Shown: in pieces, positions 53,247 to 62,131 of the stretch
Numbering within the stretch: position 1 is the first letter of the stretch
Layout: the number at the start of each line of letters is the position of its first letter
Source: Desulfobacula sp.
GTDB taxonomy: Bacteria; Desulfobacterota; Desulfobacteria; Desulfobacterales; Desulfobacteraceae
Assembly (NCBI RefSeq): GCF_030145145.1
Contig: NZ_JAQYWD010000006.1
Coordinates: 1-64,000 of the forward strand
Direction: 5' to 3'
DNA: 64,000 nt
The notes under the pieces: model-generated
Told to the model about the DNA's origin: nothing
The model's input: the letters and a program-made list of their open reading frames with translations, nothing else
Databases searched by the model: none
Position numbers and translations under genes: made by a program

Positions 53247-53369
53247 CTGAAAAATACCGCACCCTGAATAAACCCCTTGATTTGGTTTTGTTTTTTATTG
53301 TATTCAACAAGAGATCCCTTCATTTTTTGTTTGGATAGAAACCGGTGGTATAAACAAAAGGGTGATATT

Positions 53370-53621
53370 ATGCTGGATAATATATCCATAAGCGGACGGT
53401 ATATCGGACTTTTTTTGTTGGGTTGGTTCCTGTTCAGCTATCCTGTTTTGACCCTGTTTAACCTGCCGGTATGTTTGTTTGGGATTCCGTTATTTTTCCT
53501 TTATATCTTCACAACCTGGTCGGTATTGATCGGCTTGATTGTTTTTTGCCGGAAATTTTCGGAACCGATTCATCCCACAACATCAGATACGTCCGAAAAT
53601 AAGATAACCCCATCAGGCTGA
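53370..53621 (+). CDS. Small two-helix membrane protein next to a solute-symporter kinase
   Basis: An 83-residue protein with two hydrophobic helices (YIGLFLLGWFLFSYPVLTLFN and a second at about residues 41-60) and a polar tail. Such small partners often precede sodium:solute symporter genes. Translation from the ATG at 53370 (MLDNISISG, GGG a few bases upstream) is preferred over an in-frame start at 53277. It precedes the symporter-kinase gene by 42 nt and may help assembly of its membrane domain. Confidence 0.65.
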   Translation: MLDNISISGRYIGLFLLGWFLFSYPVLTLFNLPVCLFGIPLFFLYIFTTWSVLIGLIVFCRKFSEPIHPTTSDTSENKITPSG

Positions 53622-53663
53622 GGTCCGGATCTGCTGCCTGATTAAACTAAAGATCGTGCCGTT

Positions 53664-56492
53664 ATGTTAGAACAAAAAATTATTATTTTTGTTTCTTTCG
53701 GATATATGGGACTTTTATTTGCCATTGCCTTCTGGGGGGACAAGCGGGCAGAAGCCGGTAAAAGCATTATCAGCAACCCCTATATTTACGCATTGTCTCT
53801 GGCGGTTTACTGCACGGCCTGGACCTTTTACGGTAGTGTCGGGGCGGCCAGCACATCCGGGGCCACTGGATTTTTAAATATTTATTTAGGCCCCACGCTC
53901 ATGATGATCCTGGGGTGGCCCATTCTCAGAAAAATTATCTGTATCAGCAAAATTAATCGGATCACCTCCATTGCGGATTTCATTGCCTCCCGATATGGCA
54001 AGAGCGCCACCATTGCCGGTGCGGTTACCATTATCGCGGTGCTGGGCATTGTGCCCTACATGTCGGTTCAGATCAAGGCCATATCCACTTCGTTTCAATT
54101 GATCAGCCAATATCCAAATGTTTACATGGTGCAAACCGCAACCACCCTGTCCGGCACCAAAGACACTGCCTTTTTTGTGGCGATTTTGCTGGCATTGTTT
54201 GCCGTGGTTTTCGGCACCCGCCATCTGGAAGCCACCGAGCGCCATGAAGGACTGGTAGCGGCCATCGCCTTTGAATCCATTGTCAAATTGGTTGCCATAC
54301 TATCTGTGGGGGTGTTTATCACCTATGGCCTTTATTCAGGGTTCGGGGATTTGTTTGCCCAGGCCGGCCGTGTCCCCCATATCCGACAGCTTTTTGTCAT
54401 GGAGGTCAATGCAGCCACCTTTACAGGCTGGTATAATGCCCTGTTTCTGGCCATGATGGCCATTTTTCTGCTTCCCCGTCAATTCCAGGTGATTGTCGTT
54501 GAGAATGTGGATGAAAATCATTTAAAAAAAGCGGTCTGGCTTTTCCCCATGTATCTTCTGGCCATTAATATTTTTGTAATCCCCATTGCCTTTGGCGGTA
54601 TGATGTATTTTTTTGAACAATGCAGTTCTGATCCTGTGTGCAAACAAACCCTGCCCCAGGCGTTTGATGGTATCCTGGAATTTGCGAACGGACGGGTGGA
54701 TGCAGACTATTTTGCCCTCACGCTGTTGATGGCCAAACAGCAACAGGGCCTGGCCTTATTTGCTTTTCTTGGCGGGATGTCCGCGGCAACAGGTATGGTG
54801 ATCGTGGAAACCATTGCCTTGTCCACCATGGTCTGCAATGACCTGGTCATGCCGGTACTGTTCCGTCTGCCCTTTTTAAAACTCGAGCAGCAAAGTGATT
54901 TGAGTCGGCTGCTCCTGATTATTCGACGTATCAGCATCCTGGTCATCGTATTGTTGGGATATCTGTATTTTCATTATGTGGTGGAATATTATTCTCTTGT
55001 CTCCATTGGGATGATTTCTTTTGCTGCCGTGGCCCAGTTCAGCCCCGCCGTGATCGGGGGTATTTTCTGGAAAGGTGCGACAAGACGGGGGGCACTCTTT
55101 GGACTGCTGGCAGGTTTTTTTACCTGGATGTACACCCTGGTGTTGCCGTCACTTGCCCAGGCAGGATTCCTTTCCCGGGATTTGTTGACCTATGGGCCTT
55201 TGGGGGTGGAGTTGTTAAATCCCAGCCACCTGTTTGGCCTGGATGTTCATCGTTTGGGACTTAACCAGTATACCCATGCCGTGTTCTGGAGTATGGCTGT
55301 AAATATCGGATTGTTTATCGGGGTGTCACTGTTTTCCAGGCAAAATGCCATGGAGCGCAGACAGGCCACCCTGTTTGTGGATGTGTTCACGTCTTCCGTG
55401 AAATCGGAAAAATCATCTTTCTGGCGGGCCACGGCATCGGTTGTGGATTTGAGAACGCTGCTGGAACGATTTCTCGGAAAAACTCGAACCGCGGATGCCC
55501 TGGCATTGTATGCCCGGGAACATCATATCAACTGGGAGAAGGAATTTATTGCCGATGCCGGTCTCGTCAGCCATGTTGAAAAACTGCTGGCAGGGGCCAT
55601 CGGGTCTGCATCCGCCCTTGTCATGGTTCGGTCTGTTGTGGAAGAAGAGCCCCTGGGCATGGATGAGATCATGCACATCCTGGACGAGACCCAGCAGATG
55701 ATCATTTACAGCCGGGAACTTGAAAAGGCCACAAAGGATCTGGAGGCCGCCAATGTGCGTTTAAAGGAGCTGGACCGGCTGAAAAATGAATTTATTTCAA
55801 CAGTTACCCATGAACTTCGAACCCCTTTAACTTCCATCCGGTCTTTGGCTGAAATTGTTCACACTACCCCTGGCCTGGATACCCAAAAACAGCACGTATT
55901 TGTCGGTATCATTATCAAGGAGAGTGAGCGGTTAACCCGGTTAATTAATAATGTTTTAGACTTTCAAAAGATTGAGTCAGGTCAAATTCAATGGCAGATG
56001 ACCCGGCTGGATTTTAAAGAGGTGATTGAGGACGCTCTCTTTTCAACCGGTCAGTTGATTAAAGAGAAACTGATTGATTTAACATTTGATATTTCAACGC
56101 TGCCAGGCATTGTATCCGGAGACAAAGACCGCTTGATTCAGGTCATGGTGAACCTGATCTCCAATGCCGTTAAATTCTGCCATGCGGAGAATGGCCGCAT
56201 CACGGTGGGGATGCAGGTGAAAACCAAAAAAACAGGGGGGAATGGTAACGAAAAAGGGGGGGTAACCGTTTTTGTCAAAGATAATGGCATTGGCATTGAC
56301 AAAGGTGACCAGGAAATCATTTTCCGTGAATTCCGCCAGGTGATTTCCGGTTCCAAGGGAAGACCTTTGGGGACGGGCATTGGATTGACCATCAGTAAGC
56401 ATATCATTGATGCCCATAAGGGTAGAATATGGGTGGACAGTGAACTGGATAAAGGGGCAACTTTCTTTTTTGAACTGCCTCTGTTAGAATGA
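53664..56492 (+). CDS. Sodium:solute symporter-histidine kinase fusion (CbrA-like)
   Basis: A 942-residue two-part protein. Residues 1 to about 560 are an SSS-type transporter domain with about 13 hydrophobic segments: WTFYGSVGAASTSGATGFL, INRITSIADFIASRYGKSA and SFAAVAQFSPAVIGGIFWK. A linker of about 120 residues follows (a STAC-like helical region ending in LDETQQMIIYSRELE). The kinase has its His in STVTHELRTPLTSI near residue 716, N box NLISNAVKF, DNGIGIDKGD and GTGIGLTISKHI. CbrA senses histidine or organic acids by this design. A response regulator follows 67 nt downstream, and it may report on a transported acid. Confidence 0.93.
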   Translation: MLEQKIIIFVSFGYMGLLFAIAFWGDKRAEAGKSIISNPYIYALSLAVYCTAWTFYGSVGAASTSGATGFLNIYLGPTLMMILGWPILRKIICISKINRITSIADFIASRYGKSATIAGAVTIIAVLGIVPYMSVQIKAISTSFQLISQYPNVYMVQTATTLSGTKDTAFFVAILLALFAVVFGTRHLEATERHEGLVAAIAFESIVKLVAILSVGVFITYGLYSGFGDLFAQAGRVPHIRQLFVMEVNAATFTGWYNALFLAMMAIFLLPRQFQVIVVENVDENHLKKAVWLFPMYLLAINIFVIPIAFGGMMYFFEQCSSDPVCKQTLPQAFDGILEFANGRVDADYFALTLLMAKQQQGLALFAFLGGMSAATGMVIVETIALSTMVCNDLVMPVLFRLPFLKLEQQSDLSRLLLIIRRISILVIVLLGYLYFHYVVEYYSLVSIGMISFAAVAQFSPAVIGGIFWKGATRRGALFGLLAGFFTWMYTLVLPSLAQAGFLSRDLLTYGPLGVELLNPSHLFGLDVHRLGLNQYTHAVFWSMAVNIGLFIGVSLFSRQNAMERRQATLFVDVFTSSVKSEKSSFWRATASVVDLRTLLERFLGKTRTADALALYAREHHINWEKEFIADAGLVSHVEKLLAGAIGSASALVMVRSVVEEEPLGMDEIMHILDETQQMIIYSRELEKATKDLEAANVRLKELDRLKNEFISTVTHELRTPLTSIRSLAEIVHTTPGLDTQKQHVFVGIIIKESERLTRLINNVLDFQKIESGQIQWQMTRLDFKEVIEDALFSTGQLIKEKLIDLTFDISTLPGIVSGDKDRLIQVMVNLISNAVKFCHAENGRITVGMQVKTKKTGGNGNEKGGVTVFVKDNGIGIDKGDQEIIFREFRQVISGSKGRPLGTGIGLTISKHIIDAHKGRIWVDSELDKGATFFFELPLLE

Positions 56493-56559
56493 TCAGAAAG
56501 AAAATTCGTTAAATTGAGCATGGCAATGTCATCTTGTTTGCAGGATAAAGGGAGTCAAA

Positions 56560-56934
56560 ATGAAAAAAAAAATATTGATTGTTGATGACGAACCCAATAT
56601 TATTGTGCCTTTAGAATTTTTGATGACGCAGAATCACTATGATGTTCAAACCGCAGATACCGGGGAAAAAGCCCTGGACCTGATATCCCGCTGGAAGCCG
56701 GACCTTATTTTACTGGATATCATGCTGCCCGGAATGGATGGATATGAGGTATGTCAGAAAATCCGGCAGGAAAAAGAGTTCAGCCAGACCCGGATTATTT
56801 TTTTGTCTGCCATGGCCCGTTCCATTGATATTGCAAAAGGCATGGGGCTTGCTGCAGATGATTATATCACCAAACCCTTTGCCAATGACTATGTGGTGAG
56901 TAAGATTAAAGAATTGCTGGGAGACACGGATTAA
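56560..56934 (+). CDS. Response regulator, receiver-only
   Basis: A 124-residue receiver: ILIVDDEPNI, phospho-acceptor Asp in LILLDIMLPGMDGYEV, IIFLSAMAR and ITKPFAND. No output domain. Probably the partner of the symporter kinase just upstream, and it could pass phosphate on to the hybrid kinase that follows. Confidence 0.92.
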   Translation: MKKKILIVDDEPNIIVPLEFLMTQNHYDVQTADTGEKALDLISRWKPDLILLDIMLPGMDGYEVCQKIRQEKEFSQTRIIFLSAMARSIDIAKGMGLAADDYITKPFANDYVVSKIKELLGDTD

Positions 56935-57007
56935 TTTCGTTTAGATCAGGTTCCCTTTGGCCGACCTTCTCTGACTATTGATGTGACAGTGGAAAAAACA
57001 GGAACAT

Positions 57008-59752
57008 ATGGAAATCGTTACAAAGAATAGGGGTAAGGGGCTGAGTTTCGGTACAAAACTGGCCATCGTATTTTTGTTTATCGCCATTCTTCCCATGTCC
57101 ATTGTTTCGTATTATAGCCTTGTCAACTGCCGGCAGGAGCTGGGAAAGTTTGCAGGAAGTGAATTGATATCCCTTTCCAGGGCCACGGCCTATTCCATTG
57201 ACCAATTGCTGCTGGAAAATCAGCGCAATTCTGCAACCCTTGCCGGGTTTCCTTTGGCGATCCAGTTTTTAAGCCGGTCCGTTCAGGACCGTGAGGCGTT
57301 GATTCCCCGGATTCACCAGGAATTTGAAAATTATCTTGAACATCATCCGGACTGGAATACCCCCGGCTTTATGGATGCAAAGGGCATCATCCAGGTGGTT
57401 CTGGATAAAAATCTGGTGGGGGAGGATCGGTCCTATAGAAATTATTTCCATGCATCCATGAACGGGAGTCCTTTTATTTCAGACATTCTCCTGGGGCGCG
57501 TCACCCGGAAGCCGGGTATTTTTTTGACCCATCCCGTCAAAACAAAACAAGGAAAAATCCTGGGTATTAATGTTGTATGGCTCAAAGCGGATCCCATCTG
57601 GGACATTATTGATCACGTTAAAGTGGGCAAAAAAGGGATTGGCTATTTAATAGATCATGAAGGGGTGATTATCGCCCATCCCCATCGTGAGCTCTTGTAC
57701 CACAGTCTGGGTGACTTGCACCCCGATGTGGTTTCAACCATTTCTTCAACCTTTTGCTATGGCACTGTTCAAGGCACAACAGCGCCGTATCTGCCCGAGA
57801 GACTGGGAATGGAAAGCCTGGCCGCCCATATCGCCGTTTCCCAGGATCCGGATACATTCCGTTACTTTTCTCCCAGGGATCATCAATATCATGTGGTGGG
57901 GTATTTCCCTTTAGAAAAAAAGGCCTGGACAGTGGTTGTAGATCTTCCCGAGTCCCAGTTCCTGGCTCCCCTGAAGCGCTTGGAAAAAATAACGTATATG
58001 AGCATTGGAGCGGTTGTCATTATTTCCATACTGATTTCCTTTTTTCTTTCCAGGAATTTTTCCCGTCCTATCCGAAGCCTGACCACGGCTGCTGCCGGTA
58101 TTAAATCCGGCAGGATGTTTGATCCGGATACCATTGCTGACATCACTTCCGGAAAGGATGAAATCGCATGTCTTGGACGGGCTTTCAGCTCAATGGTTCA
58201 GTCCCTTCAACAGAGTGAGGAAAAATACCGCATCCTTGTGGAAAATTCCCCTGATATCATTTACAGGACCGATCTGGACGGTATAATTACGTTTATTTCC
58301 AGTTCCGTATATCGGTTGTCAGGATATGCTGTTAGCGAGGCCATTGGCATGAAAATAACGGATTCGGCTTTTTTTAATCTTGAAGAAAAAGCCCTTTTTT
58401 TATACCAACTCCAGCAAACCGATTTGGTAAATGATTTTGAAGCCCAATTAAAGCGCAAGGACGGGACTGTCTGGTGGGCGTCAATCAATTCTTATTTTAC
58501 CATGGATAAAGACGGTAAACGGTCAGGGGTTGAGGGGATTGTCAGGGATATCACCGAACGTCGGGAAAAAGAACACGCCCAACGAGAATGGAAAGCGGCA
58601 CAGGCGGCAAATCATGCCAAATCAGTGTTCCTGGCAACCATGAGTCATGAGATACGCACGCCGTTGAACGTATTGCTCGGATTCATCGAATTGTTGTCGG
58701 TTGATCTGAAAAACCCCAGACAGGAACGGTATCTGGATGCCATGAAACTTGCCGGGAAAAGCCTGCTGACCTTAATAAACGATATCCTTGATATATCAAA
58801 AATTGAGGCGGGCAAAATGGGGTTTATATATGCACCCGTGAACCTTGACAGCGTGTTTGCGGAAATTGAATCTATTTTTAACGAGAAAATTTCCGGTAAA
58901 GGCATTGGTTTTGAAGTGGACCTGCCAGAGGACCCGTCCAGCCCGCTGATGCTGGACAAAGCCAGAATAAGACAAATCCTTTTAAACCTTGTGGGCAATG
59001 CTGCCAAATTCACAGAAAAAGGCAGGATTAAACTGAGTGCCCAACAACAGCCCACCCAAGATCCGGACAGGATTGACCTGACTATCAGGGTTGAGGATAC
59101 AGGACCTGGAATTGAGAAAAATGCGTTGGACTCGATATTTGAATCCTTTAAGCAGGTTGACGGAACCATAAACCGGCATCCGGGGGGGACAGGCCTTGGA
59201 CTGGCCATTTGTAAAAAACTTACCGAGGCAATGAACGGACAGATCCGTGTTACAAGTCAAACCGGTTTGGGCAGCACGTTTTTTGTCTGTTTTAAAGATG
59301 TGCAGCGGGTGTCTGACAGCATAAAGAAAAAAATAATAGCCGAACCAGCAGACAATCGCTGCCCGTCCTGTTTTGAAAAAAAGAAAATTCTGGTTGTCGA
59401 TGATATTGAATCCAATCGTTTCATGATCCGGGAATTGCTGATCCGATTTAACCAGGATGTTGTTGAGGCCGGTAATGGGCAGGAGGCCTTGATGATGGCA
59501 AAAGAGAATCCCCCGGATTTGATTATCATGGACACCCGGATGCCGGTGATGGATGGGGATCAAGCCACCCGATTGCTCAAGTTGGATGCCCATACAAAAC
59601 ATATTCCCATTATTGCGTTTACCGGTGATGTGGTGTCAAGGACAAGGACAGGTGGGGTTAAAAAAGGATATGACGGATATCTTACAAAACCGATTAAAGT
59701 TCAGGACCTGACAGATGAATTATCAAAATATATCAAAAGGGTCAATTCTTGA
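57008..59752 (+). CDS. Cache-HAMP-PAS hybrid histidine kinase with C-terminal receiver
   Basis: A 914-residue membrane kinase. TM1 near residues 18-37, a double-Cache periplasmic sensor (40-325), TM2 near 330-350, HAMP (RNFSRPIRSLTTAAAGI), then PAS (about 405-520, EKYRILVENSPDIIYRTD). The kinase has its His in FLATMSHEIRTPLNVLLGF near 545, N box ILLNLVGNAAKFTE and GGTGLGLAICKKL. The C-terminal receiver (about 795-910) has LVVDDIESNRFM, Asp in LIIMDTRMPVMDG and YLTKPIKV. The start MEIVTKNRG follows AGGAACAT. It likely senses a small extracellular organic molecule. Confidence 0.93.
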   Translation: MEIVTKNRGKGLSFGTKLAIVFLFIAILPMSIVSYYSLVNCRQELGKFAGSELISLSRATAYSIDQLLLENQRNSATLAGFPLAIQFLSRSVQDREALIPRIHQEFENYLEHHPDWNTPGFMDAKGIIQVVLDKNLVGEDRSYRNYFHASMNGSPFISDILLGRVTRKPGIFLTHPVKTKQGKILGINVVWLKADPIWDIIDHVKVGKKGIGYLIDHEGVIIAHPHRELLYHSLGDLHPDVVSTISSTFCYGTVQGTTAPYLPERLGMESLAAHIAVSQDPDTFRYFSPRDHQYHVVGYFPLEKKAWTVVVDLPESQFLAPLKRLEKITYMSIGAVVIISILISFFLSRNFSRPIRSLTTAAAGIKSGRMFDPDTIADITSGKDEIACLGRAFSSMVQSLQQSEEKYRILVENSPDIIYRTDLDGIITFISSSVYRLSGYAVSEAIGMKITDSAFFNLEEKALFLYQLQQTDLVNDFEAQLKRKDGTVWWASINSYFTMDKDGKRSGVEGIVRDITERREKEHAQREWKAAQAANHAKSVFLATMSHEIRTPLNVLLGFIELLSVDLKNPRQERYLDAMKLAGKSLLTLINDILDISKIEAGKMGFIYAPVNLDSVFAEIESIFNEKISGKGIGFEVDLPEDPSSPLMLDKARIRQILLNLVGNAAKFTEKGRIKLSAQQQPTQDPDRIDLTIRVEDTGPGIEKNALDSIFESFKQVDGTINRHPGGTGLGLAICKKLTEAMNGQIRVTSQTGLGSTFFVCFKDVQRVSDSIKKKIIAEPADNRCPSCFEKKKILVVDDIESNRFMIRELLIRFNQDVVEAGNGQEALMMAKENPPDLIIMDTRMPVMDGDQATRLLKLDAHTKHIPIIAFTGDVVSRTRTGGVKKGYDGYLTKPIKVQDLTDELSKYIKRVNS

Positions 59753-59840
59753 CCGTTGATATTTCTTTTGTTCCTGGGCCCATTGGAGAACCGGTTTATG
59801 GTGGAGAGAAGATGTCTTTTTCCCGGACAGTTTGTTACCG

Positions 59841-62117
59841 TTACGAAATAGGGTGTTCCGAGTCGCCGATGAAGTCAAAACGCAGTTTTGCCTGAAGGGT
59901 TTTTATCTTTTTTAAGACTTCTTTGAGCAATTTTTTTTCAATGGATGAAAGGTCCTTGGGGTTGATGTAATTGTGGGGGGGTAGATTTTGACCCAGGATG
60001 GCCTGGATTTGTGCCATGAATCGTATCTGCATGTTAAAGCAATAAGCCTGTTCCAATTCGTTATACGCATTCCGGGATAAAATTTTTTTCAGGTAGAGGT
60101 GATATAACCTGTCCTGGGTGGCGGTTTCCCTGATTTGATGTTTCAGGGAATAAATCCTTGCATAATCAACAATCGGTGTATTGGCCATCTTGATATCAAT
60201 GCACCGTTTATGGGGGGGGGTGGAGCGGACGATCAAATTTCCGAACACCCCGATGGGTGGTTTGAAATAGACGGCATTTTCCGCCATATTTCGGAAAAAC
60301 CCTGTCCAGTTGGATAAGGTCTTCACCAGATGGGAAAAAAGGTTTTCGGTGATCCGGTTGTCTCCATAAGCAAACCGGAAATCAAAGAAAATACTGGTAT
60401 AGAGCAGGTCCTCAGGTGATGCTGCATGAATCCAGTCAGAAAAATAGCCTTTCCAGACGGAAAGGGGCTGACACCATTTGGGATTTTTCGCCATGATGCC
60501 GCCCTGGCAAAAATCAAATCCTGACTGGTCCAGCCAGGTGCAGACTTTTTTTCCGAGTTCCAGAAAATAGGGCTGAAGCGTTTCCATTGTCTGGCCTTCT
60601 TCTGGGTCCTGGAACACAATGGCATTGTCCTGATCTGTTTTCAGGGTTTGTTCTTTTCGTCCTTCACTCCCCAGTGTAACAAAGGCAAACGGCACCGGTG
60701 GCGGTCCAAGGTCGGTGGCTGCAAAGGTCAGTAATTTATTCAATATGGCATCTGAAAATGCCGTTACCAGCCATGTCACGGTCTTGATTTTGGTTCCGCT
60801 GGTGAGCATGCTGTGGATCAGTCTTGGCAGCTGGCTGTGTTTGCCGATGATGTCTTCAACCCGGCGGGCCTGGTTAATTTCCCGGATCAGGGCGGTATAG
60901 GAAAGTTCGGTTAATAACCGGTTATCCAGTTCCTGGCTCTGGTCGGAGTGATCAAAGATTTCAATATCCCTCATCTGAATCCGGCTTTCCGGCAGGGCAA
61001 GGTCATGTTCAAGACGGGTTTTCACCGGACGGTCATCCATGGGGATAAAAAACCTTAAGCACGGCAGATCTTTACCCTCGGTATTTTGTCCTGTGTAGGT
61101 CCAGAGGGCACTCTGGTGATGATTGAGGGCCTCTTTTAGCGTAAGGTTTGAGACGATGTTTTGGGTGCCGATATCCAGGGTTTCCCATTGCTTTATCACT
61201 CGCGGGGGGATGGGATCTCCTTTCCAGGAAATATCGATCAAGACAAGGGCGTTATTTTTATAAAATCGATAATAAAATTCCGTCAGCCCGGTTTCTGTTT
61301 TCAACCTGTCCAGTATAAAAAGAACAGTGTTAATGAACGTATAGGGATCTGCATTGATTTTTATATGTTCGGCATTCAAACGGGGTTTCATGTGGCATCG
61401 AATGCCCAGTTTTTCCTGGGCCCTCCGGGCAACGGTCTGCATAAAATCCCTTACCAATAACGTCGTTAACGTTTTTTTTGCATGGATCAGGCTGGTGTAT
61501 TCGTCTGATAGGTTGTTGAGGATATCGCTGAGGATGATGGATTCCGTGTAAATGATTTCTTTGAATTGGTTCTGGTGCTGTTCATCCATCCGGGGAAATG
61601 CTCTCATGGCTTCAATGGCGGCCCGGATACTGGCCAGGGGCGATCTGGCATTTTTTGATAATGTGTTTAAAAGGGCCTCCACCCTTTTTTCTGCCTGGCT
61701 TTGCTGGGTGATATCATCCAGGATGAGCACAAATCCCGTAAACAAACCGGCGGCACTTAAAACCGGCACCACCTGGGCCTGTAATATCCGGGGGGGCTTT
61801 TGTAAAATAAAGGTTGAAACCGTATGGGTGGCATCTTGCTTTAATTGCGCATTGATTTCGTCAAGCGCATATTCAACCAAATGTTTGTCAACAAGTGAGG
61901 TAATGGATTTGCCTGCCAGGGAAACCGCACCCCCGGGCTTGCTGTTTCCCGGTAGAAGATACGTTTCTGCCTGGCTGTCGTGTAACAAAATCATCCCATT
62001 GACATCACACACAAGGATGGCTTCCGGCAAATTCGAAATAAACGCAGCAAGAATTCGGTTTTCTTTCAATCGGGTGTTTTTATGGTCCATTATTTTTTTT
62101 ACGATTAACCTTTGCAT
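59841..62117 (-). CDS. PAS/degenerate-kinase/DUF294 nucleotidyltransferase-like signalling protein
   Basis: A 758-residue protein of unusual domain order. A PAS domain (about 20-140: AAFISNLPEAILVCDVNGM, VLILDDITQQ) is followed by a dimerisation-like stretch, VEALLNTLSKNARSPLASI, where the kinase His (SHE-R-TPL) is replaced by Lys. An ATP-lid-like region lacks the N and G boxes, so it is probably a pseudokinase. Then comes a DUF294/GlnD-like nucleotidyltransferase motif, TLGSEGRKEQTLKTDQDNA, near residues 475-495, and a C-terminal DUF294_C region ending FIGDSEHPIS. The target (perhaps a PII-like or second-messenger partner) is unknown. A C9 run at 60212..60220 lies within the gene. Confidence 0.8.
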   Translation of the reverse strand: MQRLIVKKIMDHKNTRLKENRILAAFISNLPEAILVCDVNGMILLHDSQAETYLLPGNSKPGGAVSLAGKSITSLVDKHLVEYALDEINAQLKQDATHTVSTFILQKPPRILQAQVVPVLSAAGLFTGFVLILDDITQQSQAEKRVEALLNTLSKNARSPLASIRAAIEAMRAFPRMDEQHQNQFKEIIYTESIILSDILNNLSDEYTSLIHAKKTLTTLLVRDFMQTVARRAQEKLGIRCHMKPRLNAEHIKINADPYTFINTVLFILDRLKTETGLTEFYYRFYKNNALVLIDISWKGDPIPPRVIKQWETLDIGTQNIVSNLTLKEALNHHQSALWTYTGQNTEGKDLPCLRFFIPMDDRPVKTRLEHDLALPESRIQMRDIEIFDHSDQSQELDNRLLTELSYTALIREINQARRVEDIIGKHSQLPRLIHSMLTSGTKIKTVTWLVTAFSDAILNKLLTFAATDLGPPPVPFAFVTLGSEGRKEQTLKTDQDNAIVFQDPEEGQTMETLQPYFLELGKKVCTWLDQSGFDFCQGGIMAKNPKWCQPLSVWKGYFSDWIHAASPEDLLYTSIFFDFRFAYGDNRITENLFSHLVKTLSNWTGFFRNMAENAVYFKPPIGVFGNLIVRSTPPHKRCIDIKMANTPIVDYARIYSLKHQIRETATQDRLYHLYLKKILSRNAYNELEQAYCFNMQIRFMAQIQAILGQNLPPHNYINPKDLSSIEKKLLKEVLKKIKTLQAKLRFDFIGDSEHPIS
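60212..60220 (-). repeat. Homopolymeric C9 tract in the DUF294 gene
   Basis: Nine C residues on the coding strand (codons for RSTPPHKR, near residue 635). A slip of one base would truncate the DUF294_C region. Confidence 0.8.
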
Positions 62118-62131
62118 TAATCCATCTGATA

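Noticed and set aside
52942-53389. Overlapping minus-strand frames opposite gctB and the following gap
   Set aside because: Antisense to a well-supported gene, with no ribosome binding site or family match.
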